NCBI GenBank assembly: GCA_033398695.1 | Contig: CM065802.1 | Coordinates: 75,130,096-75,194,095 of the forward strand | Direction: 5' to 3' | DNA length: 64,000 bases | DNA from: Orobanche coerulescens | Lineage: Eukaryota > Streptophyta > Magnoliopsida > Lamiales > Orobanchaceae | In this document: in pieces, positions 56,113-64,000 of the stretch | How the letters are laid out: every line of letters starts with the position of its first letter | Position numbering within the stretch: position 1 is the first letter of the stretch | Translations under genes and position numbers: made by a program | Notes under the pieces: generated by a model | Seen by the model: only the letters and a program-made list of their open reading frames with translations | Databases searched by the model: none | What the model was told of the DNA's origin: nothing

Positions 56113-56127
56113 GTGGCTCCGATACCA
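56113..56127 (-). promoter_or_regulatory. Element D primer binding site
   Basis: TGGTATCGGAGCCAC on the minus strand begins two bases after the LTR end, with the same sequence after the second LTR (53141-53156). It matches the tRNA-Met type with one or two changes. Confidence 0.75.
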
Positions 56128-56129
56128 CT

Positions 56130-58331
56130 TGTCATGGGGGGGGGGGTTTGAGCACTCGAAAGCTCTTCGGACCCGTGCGGCACTAGACTAGAATCGCCTC
56201 GATCTCTAGATACTAAGCCTAACTCACTCGGTTGCTATGTGTGTAAGAAGGGTTTTAAACACTTTAGGAGTTGAGAGTAAAACTTCACTATTTCACAAAC
56301 ACTTTATAAGTACAAGAATGTTGAGTCTTTGAAGGTTGGTTGCAAATGAGCCACCCCTATGCCTATTTATACAACTCCTAGAACCTAGAATCTTCCATTC
56401 CACCTCCCCATTTGGAGGATTCTAGAAATCCCTACAATATTACAATGCTAGAACCTAACTCTAGAATCATCCACACAAGTCTACACATATACAAGACAAC
56501 ATAATTCTAGACTATTCTACAAGTCTCCAGGTAGCTCTACCCTTCTAGGAGGCTCCTAGAAGGCTCTTCCTTCATTCGGGCGCCCCGGCCCGTCTCGGCC
56601 CACATCGGCCCGTCCTGGCCCGCACCAGCTCGACCGTATAAGGCCGTCTCTGCACATGTTCCAGACTCTTCCCGAACCTCCTGGACCATGCTGGTCCGCT
56701 CCTAGCTGCTTCCGGTCGAGTCTTCCCTGCTGAGTGACTCCTCAGCTTTTCAATGTCCACTGCCCCCACAAGGTTATATTTCTCTAAGCCTATTATTGGG
56801 GGGAGGGTCTCACTCGCACCTCGCGCGTGTGGGCCCGCGCATGTCGGCTGCGCCTGGCATCCCACGCCCGCGTCCGTCCTCCCAGCTCGAGTCTTGTTCC
56901 CCGAACCGGCCTTGTCCCATCGTCGTGCCTTGTCCCACACGACCTTCGCTCGTCCGGCCTTGCCCGCGCGCCGTGCGCTGCCGAACAGTCCCGCACTTGT
57001 CCCGTCCGCAATGCCCCTTGGGCGATCCGCTTCCCATAGCAGCGTTCATGCTCCTCCCATGGTTTCTGTTGTGTCGAGAATTACACTCTCCGACCGGCGA
57101 TCGCCTCGGAGATCGGGCGACCTAGCCACTGCCGAGCAGCCGAGGCAGAACTGCCGACCAGCGACCAGGCGGCCTAGCCTTAGCCCCGCAGACAACATGA
57201 ATCGGCCAACCGAAGGTCCCAGGACAAGTCCCGGTGCCGAGCGATCGACATCTAATACGATCATCTCTCGGCGCCTGGCGACCGACTCCAGGCGACCGAC
57301 TTATGGACGATCATCTCTCGGCACTTTGCCGACCGACCCTTGGTGACCGACCAATGCCGACCCTCAGTGACTGGTCGATGACGACCCTCGGTGACCAGCT
57401 AGAGATGACCGCCTCATGCCGATCAGAGCCGATGGCCATCCAGTCGGCAAAGGCCGAGCCTCAGGACAGCACCCACGTGCAGATCCACAAAAGGCGCTGA
57501 TAGACAGACCTGTGACCACAGCCTGTCACCCACCTTACCTACTGACAAGTCCGCCGAAAGTAACGAAGTGGGACCACCTGTGACAGTGACCCCGGACGCG
57601 TGCTGGCTCCTCATTGGACCACACAGCTGGCTACCGGCTGTAGCCTTGGACTTTTGGCAGACTGCCCATGTGACCTTTAGGACGATCGCCCCATTATTAT
57701 AATAGCCGAAAGACGATCGCCCGCTAGGAGACAAGGCACCTCAGCCCCTATATATAGAAGGCAGCCTGTACTTGGACATCTCCCTGGCATTCTCGCATTT
57801 CACACGCAATACAGAAGCAAAACACACAGCACTTGGCTATCTCCAACTCTTGGCAACAGCTATCATTCGGTACTTACTTCTCCCGGCCTCTCTCATCAAG
57901 CAGACGATCGGCAGGGACGAAGAACACCGAGCTTCGCTCAAGAGCCGGATTAACAGAGTCTTTTTACACTCATTGTATCTAGATTTCTCACATTAATACT
58001 TGTATCCACGAATATTTGTATTAATAACATCTCGCGAGAGCATTCAAGCCCGGGCCTAACAAACCCGGCAAATCTTGTATTATTTATCTTCTCTCGGAAG
58101 TGCTCCCGCAATTGTTGTTTGTTGTCCGTCTCCAGCAAAATATCTAATCTTCGGATAGATATTTTGGGCAACAACAGTTTCCTCGCGTGATTCTCCATCC
58201 GATCACGCCGTTCTGAAGGCTCTCCACATGCAACCTGATGCCATCCATGACATCCTGCTCGTGCCGGTCCCTCAGCACCCTGTGCGACTGTCTGCACACA
58301 CATGTCTCGTCGTCGACTTTAGGCTGTGACA
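56130..58331 (-). repeat. Element D 5' LTR, interrupted by a solo LTR
   Basis: Parts 58331-58177 and 57066-56130, aligned with 54250-53159. A long G run at 56135-56146 lies near the inner end. Confidence 0.85.
57067..58176 (+). mobile_element. Solo LTR of a C-related family inside the D LTR
   Basis: 1,110 bp with ends TGTTGTGTCGAG and GGGCAACAACA and a perfect 5-bp duplication gtttc (57062-57066 and 58177-58181). It shares with C the CATCTCGCGAGAGCATTC block, the final 100 bp, GCGATCGCC sites and a TATA box (57749-57757), but the middle differs, so it is a sister family. A solo LTR with an intact duplication is the usual product of LTR-LTR recombination. Confidence 0.9.
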
Positions 58332-60240
58332 TCATGCTAAGTATTGGGATTATATCTTCGAATGTCACTGTAAGGGTGAGAGTGTGTTTCTAATTACGAA
58401 CCTCTTTCATATTGATAAAGGCATTGATGTTTAGGTGTGTATTTCTTGTATCATAGACATTCGTGATTCACTGTATAGAATTATAATTCTTGCGTTTGAT
58501 AGCATATATTTTCCTTATTGGATAAGAAAGTTGGCATGTGAAGTTTCTAGTGTTCAAATGCTCAATGATTTCGCAAGTCGATAAAATTTAATTGGGTATT
58601 AAGTTTAGTCAAGATTTATATAACGTGTGCTCTGACATGTAAAGTGTCCATCTTCACTTAGCAGTAGTGGGAGCACACGTTCTAGGTGGACTGATGGGAT
58701 TAGTGTACTCGAACATGACTTGCCTCGATTATTTCACAAGGATTTCACACGGTTCAGTTAATGGCTGAATCGTAAGGTTGTGATACATACACATGAATCT
58801 TATACTAGAAAATTCAGTAGGAAATATGTTTGTGACATTAAGCTAGTCATTAGTGTAGTCCGATTCAATCATATGGCAGTGGGTTCAACTTTGAAATACA
58901 ACCTGATGGGCAAGCAACAGTCTCTACTGAATACCAAGAAATAATTCTTTCGACTGTAAGTGAACATGTGCATCTCCTTTGTAGTTAGGTAGTTCACTAA
59001 ATAACTTCCACTGACCGCAAGTGCATGGTGTAACTATAATATCATGATGATCCAAGGTCGTATTTCTCACGTATTAATGTTATGATGGTTTGTGACTATA
59101 GAGGTTGCGGTGTTTTGAATTTTATTTAAATAATGATGAATTTGGATTGAGTTAAATTATACTAATAAACGAAAAAGAAATAAAACAACTAAAAAATAAC
59201 TCTAAATAACACAATAATGGGGTGCGAGAAAAACTCAAATAGGAGAAATAGACGATGGGACATGCTTTTCTTCAATTAACATTCGTGGCTCTCAATTAGA
59301 TATTTAAATTCTTATTTGATCTCAATATTTTTAAGAATATCACAATAGTATTTTAACCGTTCTTTTGGAACAAGTTAGAACATGGTTAATTCTCAACCTT
59401 AAATCTTCTAAGTATTGAAAGTTAATTCCAATAAAAATATAAGATTATGCTTCCTCACAAATTTCTTCGACTCTCTTGAAGATAGTTTCTCTTTGTGTCT
59501 CAGATTTGACTCATCCTATCTTATTTTGGATATTAAATTAATCAAAGGCTCATAAAAATTGGTCTTCTATTCATACATGAATTAAAACAATAAATCAAAT
59601 AACAAGTAATCCATGAATAAAATTGAAGTACTAGCAAACCTAGAATTTAAACTAGTCTAGCCAAGAAACAAGGCTACAAAATTACAATAATAAAAATTAA
59701 ACATGTTCTTCAATTAAACTTAAAGAAAGAAAATTGGACGAGATGAACTTATTTTAGATCTTAGATCCTTGCTTTCTCCTTCTTTTTGGTATTTTCTTAA
59801 GCTTTCAAATGATAAATGATCCTTAATTTCGGAGCTAGAGGGTCCAAGTTATAAGCAAAAGAGTCCTGGTTGAATTAGAGTTGGAGTCTTTCATGAAAAG
59901 AAATTTTCAGTTGTGGCATAACATGCGACCCAACCATGTTCAAGGCTTAGGGATGGCAAAAAAAACCACGGGTCCGGGTACCCGTGAATTTTTACCCGAT
60001 TGGGTCCAATTAGGGTAACATATTCGGGTCCGGGTCCGGGTCTGGGGCGGGTAGAGAAAAATAAAATCAGGTCCGATTTGGTTCCGGAGAATAGGATACC
60101 CACCCCGAACCCGCCCCGTATATATAATATTAATATTTAATATTTAATACGTTCGGTTTTACCTTCTTATATTAGGTTTCCTTCCGATGTTCCGCATACT
60201 GCATACAGAATTTGCACACCCCTCCGCACGCCGTTGTCAC
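58332..60240. other. AT-rich intergenic region, mostly unrecognised
   Basis: No gene seen. Near 59950-60130 a GGGATGGCAAAAAAAACC start followed by many CGGGTCCGGGTA and ACCCGAAC words resembles one end of a MITE family; the other end was not found. Confidence 0.4.
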
Positions 60241-60254
60241 CTCACCCTCTTCGC

Positions 60255-60256
<2 letters not shown>

Positions 60257-60289
<33 letters not shown>

Positions 60290-60293
60290 CATG
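60257..60293. repeat. CT microsatellite
   Basis: (CT)n run with one interruption, continuing into pyrimidine-rich sequence. Confidence 0.8.
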
Positions 60294-60899
60294 TTCTCTC
60301 CCTTTCTCACTATCTCCTCTCCATCTCCGATCAACACTCAACAGCGGTTGGACACTCCGACTCTCTGTCTCCGATCCGATCAACAGTGGTTCTCCGGATT
60401 TCTCTTCGTATTGTCTTCGATCCGAAAAATTTTGAGGTAATTTACATAGCTAATCAATTTCTAGCTTATTTTGAGGTATATTTTGAGATGAAATTTACAA
60501 CATCAGATCTCCGGTTTCCTCTTCGTCTTGTCTCAGATCTATTTTTCATTTGTCTGTTAATTTGCTGTACTTGACCTTGATGTAGAATATATGTATTCTC
60601 AATGATACTTAACCCTGCTGTACTCGTCCTGTTAATTCGTTCTATTTGATAGATTCACTTGAAATGACAGTGCGGGGTAGGAAATATTATTTGTTTCTTT
60701 GTGAGATATGCGTCTTATTCTAAATTTCTATATAATAATCCTTGAAGAGATACTCCCAGCCACTTCGGTCATCAAAATCAGAATACTGATTTTTATATTT
60801 TTATTATGTATATACTCTTCCTATGACACTGATTTTTTTATTTTTTATCGTGTATATATAAGCTATGACACTGATTTTTTTGTTTTATAAGCTATTTCT
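60294..60899. other. Intergenic spacer before element E
   Basis: AT-rich. Two similar segments near 60785-60895 (CTATGACACTGATTTTTTT) form a short direct repeat. No gene. Confidence 0.4.
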
Positions 60900-61109
60900 T
60901 GTAATACCCGGTTGCAATTCAGTATTTATCATTCAGTAATTGTCACTCAGTAGTTTCACTCATTAATGATCATTTGTCACTCATATTCAATCATGGTATT
61001 CATCGTTCAGAGTAATTGTATCGTGTATCAATCGTCATCCATCATCAATCTAATTGGAGTTTCGTGCCGTGTTTGTCATCATTGTCGTTTTCATTGTGGG
61101 CTGTGCGTG

Positions 61110-61555
61110 AGGAGTAGCGCATGCTACGTACTCTTTCTAGCGCGCGCTAATTGAGTACAGGTAGCGCACGCTACCACTCAGCATTAGCGCACGCTAATGT
61201 TACCTTGGCTGCAGTCCAGAAGGTACTGGACTGCAGGTGAGTTATTAGTAGCGCACGCTATGAGTTGTTTTTAGCATACGCAATCGATATTATAGCGCAC
61301 GCTAAATATTGGTTGTATCGCACGCTACCGAGGTCAGATCAGAGGAAAGACGGTTTCTGGATTCCAGTACTGGGCATCAAATAATTCATTAGCGCACGCT
61401 AACCGTGAGTATTAACGCACGCTAATGGTATGGTTGTAGCGCACGCTACAAAAGGTACGTAGCGCACGCTACCGTTTTCGGACAGTGGGTACTGGACTAC
61501 CCAAAATACCCGTTAGCGCACGCTACGCACAAGGGCTAGCGCACGCTAACCTGTA
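61110..61555 (+). repeat. Palindrome cluster upstream of element E TATA box
   Basis: About 14 copies of TAGCGCACGCTA or close variants in about 445 bp. Most are exact at the core, including one fully symmetrical TAGCGCGCGCTA near 61138. The cluster ends about 15 bp before the TATA box. Confidence 0.85.
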
Positions 61556-61560
61556 ATGAC

Positions 61561-61567
61561 TATATAT
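61561..61567 (+). promoter_or_regulatory. Element E LTR TATA box
   Basis: TATATAT follows directly after the palindrome cluster, as in the other three LTR families. Confidence 0.55.
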
Positions 61568-63246
61568 TGGACAGTTAGCCCGAGTTCGTCATTTATCATC
61601 CTTTCTCATTCCCTCATCGGTTTTGGGCGATTTCGGGCGTTTTGGAGAGTATCCTTCGAGGTGTAATCATCAATCATCATCTTCAAGCTCATCATTCGGA
61701 TTAATCATCACTTCATCACCTCCTTATCATCAAATCAAAGGTATTAATCTCTTGGATCTAGAATTTCGGATTTTTGGGGTTTCCTTCCGATTTCTTCGTT
61801 TAAGATTGGATTATCATTGTAATATGTTAGATATGGATTATCTACCTTAGATAAATATATTCCTACGGATTTAATGGTTATTTTCGGAATTATTTCAAGA
61901 ACCCTTGGGGTTGACTTCGGTTAATTGGGGATTTTCCGATTGATGTGGTTGTAATCTTGAATTGTGGATTCCTATTGGATTATTGGTATCATTGAAGTGT
62001 TTTTATAGTTCGGAATACTCATTTTGGTGTCGGTTTCGATATGTTCGGGATTGGGTATTTTCGTAGTTGTGTGGTTGGTTTCGTATTCGTTAGAATGCCT
62101 CTATGAGTTGATTATCGTTGTATCGACCTTTGGATTAGTCGTGTTTTGTTGCTTGATACATGTATTGAATGGTTGTTGGTAATTGTGTTATTCAAGGTTG
62201 TTTCGAGTGACCCACATTTCATTTAGGACATTGTTCGTGGACGGATATTCTTCATCGGTGTTGTGTAAGTTAATTCTTACTCAGTTAAAAGGATATTCAT
62301 TCCTTTCGTTGTTGTTCATTCATAATCATAATTCATTCATAAAGTACTAACCGTAACAAAACTTGTAATTGTCACTTCATTACTTCATCCACGAGGAACG
62401 ACGGTTCCAAATATTTCATTGAGCTATCATTCATTTCGCTATCATTTCATCTCGGTGAGTCATTATTGATTTTGATGTCACTTTTGTTATATAGTGGCAT
62501 TCTGGGTCGCACTGGCGTGCCGGTTGGTATGTGTAGGATTTTCATGTCGGGCACATTTAAGTCGTGTGTTGGTTGGTGGCCTCACATTGGACTGTGCACA
62601 CGAGTTGATGGCTTTGTGAGACTGATTAGGTACAAGACCACACGTGTATTCGATCGATACTCGTTGGTGGCTTGTGCACGGGCACATTTCCATCCCGGAC
62701 GTAGTGTGGCGCCATTCCTTTGAGCCATACCGTTGGTTGATTCATATAGCATGTTTGATTGCGTATGTTTCGACAGGATATTTAATAACTTCAGATATAT
62801 CATGATTGTGTATTTTCAACCCTTGAGGATTGTTGTTCTGTGTAACTGACCCCGTTGGGGATATTTTGTTTTTCAGGTCATGGCAAGGCAAAGGCACGGG
62901 GAGAGCATGTTGACGGCGAGGAGTCTCAATGATACTAGAAGGGGGCCCCAGTCTTTTCAGTCATTTATTCAGTCACTTATGTTTCCTTCATTTATTCCGC
63001 TGCAGACATTCCGTTTGAATACTCATCTCATTCAGTGTTGTGTATTTTATCTTCATATAAAATATACAGGTATTCTGTATTATCCTGGGTGTGTTGTATG
63101 AGACTCCTCATCGGAGTAATTGATGTTGTAATGTGGTTCGGTACTACAATTACCCTGTGTAATTCATCCAGTTTCATTCGCCTGGTGGGTCCCAGTCGGG
63201 GGTCCACGGCACTGTAATATCCGCCTAGTTTGGGGTGTTACAGAGT

Positions 63247-63261
63247 TGGTATCGGAGCGTA
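63247..63261 (+). promoter_or_regulatory. Element E primer binding site (tRNA-Met type)
   Basis: TGGTATCGGAGCGTA begins four bases after the LTR end; same type as in A and B. Confidence 0.75.
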
Positions 63262-63733
63262 GTTTTGAATACTACCCTCCAAGTCATGTCTCATTCGAAA
63301 TCATCGTCATCGGACTAGTATCACTGGACTTTCGCGTCACGTGTGACATGTGCAAATGCCGAGCCAATCAGACCAAGAACTGTAAGATTTTTAACGCCAT
63401 GGTATAGTTTCTGGCAATAATCATTCATTCATAATTTATCAGTTAACAAGCCTCAATCATCATTTTCATTTTGACCAGGACGGTCATGTTAACTCATTAA
63501 TCACTCAATTCATTTCATTACTCAGTTGTTGATCTGGAAGATCATATCATTAATCTTGTTAACTTGTTCAAGATAATCATTTCAATAATTTCATCAGATT
63601 ATCATGTCACCTCAGTTAATCATTCATGTAACCACTGTGTTAGAGCGTATGCTCATTTTCATCATCTCATGTCATAGTCATAATGTGATATTCATGCGAA
63701 AGATATAATCATCATGTGACTTTCCACTTCAGT

Positions 63734-64000
63734 ATGGAAAGAGCTGGCAGAGGACGAGGGGGAAGAGGCCGTGGTGCAGGCCGAAACCCGAGGACTCGTG
63801 CGAATACACGTGCGAATGCCAGGAATAATGCTAGCTGATCGAGCAATGACGCTGTCACTCATTCGCCTGGACGGGATCATTCGCTATCAGGGAGTCGTAC
63901 CCGGGACACAGCTCAGTCAGAGGGTGTTCGAGTTGACCCACTGGCTTTTATGCAGGGCATGATGGCCCAAATGACTCAGATGGCATAACTAATGGAGGCG
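63734..64000 (+). pseudogene. gag: Element E gag start (partial, two stops)
   Basis: ATG at 63734 opens an arginine-glycine-rich tail (ERAGRGRGGRGRGAGR) like that of B gag. A TGA at 63836-63838 and a TAA near 63986-63988 interrupt the frame. The TGA precedes CG and would be CGA before a C-to-T change. MQGMMAQMTQMA between the stops resembles the start of the capsid region. Confidence 0.65.

Larger units (their letters stand above)
52625..58331 (-). mobile_element. Element D: minus-strand array LTR-gag/protease-LTR-partial gag, non-autonomous gypsy
   Basis: In minus-strand order: 5' LTR (58331-56130, interrupted by a solo LTR), internal region (56129-54251), second LTR (54250-53159), then a second primer site and the start of another internal region, cut at 52625. 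The LTRs begin TGTCAC and end GTGACA or ATGACA. Without the insertion the 5' LTR is about 1,087 bp, against 1,092 bp for the second. Coding capacity is gag plus protease only. A primer site after the second LTR shows this is an array, not a simple element. Confidence 0.85.
60900..63242 (+). repeat. Element E 5' LTR (Tekay-like)
   Basis: 2,343 bp, from TGTAATACCCGG to TTGGGGTGTTACA, with the same end style as A and B. It has the densest palindrome cluster (61110-61555), a TATA box at 61561, and the near-terminal CACTGTAATATCC block also found in B. Confidence 0.85.
60900..64000 (+). mobile_element. Element E: Tekay-like retrotransposon, cut by right window edge
   Basis: 5' LTR, primer site, a leader of about 490 bp and the start of gag are in view. 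The pol region and 3' LTR, if present, lie beyond 64000. Confidence 0.8.

Noticed and set aside
60212..60574. Serine/leucine-rich 120-codon ORF
   Set aside because: It follows the CT microsatellite in shifted frames; composition only.

Overview
The window is plant nuclear DNA, almost certainly from an angiosperm and probably a eudicot. It holds a nine-exon receptor-like kinase gene with GT-AG introns, chromodomain Ty3/gypsy (Tekay/Del-type) retrotransposons, a Cassandra TRIM carrying 5S rRNA-like sequence, a plant LINE, and hAT, Mutator and CACTA-type non-autonomous elements. I found no bacterial operon, phage or CRISPR locus. Most of the window is repeat, much of it nested.

Layout. 1-2117 is a minus-strand LTR running off the left edge. 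2118-7131 holds a degenerate tandem repeat, a gag-protease fragment of element D (3618-4815), a hairpin MITE (about 4880-5410) and a second MITE (5554-6277). 7686-36191 is one large element (A): 3.6-kb LTRs, a perfect 5-bp target duplication (gtggt) and no recognisable coding region of its own. Three other insertions broke it: B (11417-21059), a full-length Tekay-like element with degraded gag-pol; a Cassandra TRIM (22662-23649); and C (27628-35983), a head-to-tail LTR-gag-LTR-gag-LTR array inside the 3' LTR of A. All have target duplications (B has one mismatch).

37388-37706 looks like a CACTA terminus. 38537-50372 is the only convincing host gene: a MALE DISCOVERER 2/MRH1-type leucine-rich-repeat receptor pseudokinase on the plus strand (664 codons). 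Its fifth intron carries a Mutator-like MITE, a minus-strand LINE inside that, and a hAT MITE inside the LINE; intron 6 has another hAT MITE. 52625-58331 is a minus-strand array of element D, with a solo LTR of a C-like family (57067-58176) in its outer LTR. 60900-64000 is the 5' LTR and start of a further Tekay-like element (E).

How the parts relate. A, C, D and Cassandra lack a pol gene and would need proteins from autonomous relatives such as B or E. Four related LTR families (1-2117, A, B, E) share ends, the tRNA-Met primer site where it is in view, and one promoter layout: a cluster of imperfect 12-14 bp palindromes (TAGCGCACGCTA or TTACGTACGTAA) ending just before the TATA box. This layout is the most interesting unexplained signal in the window.
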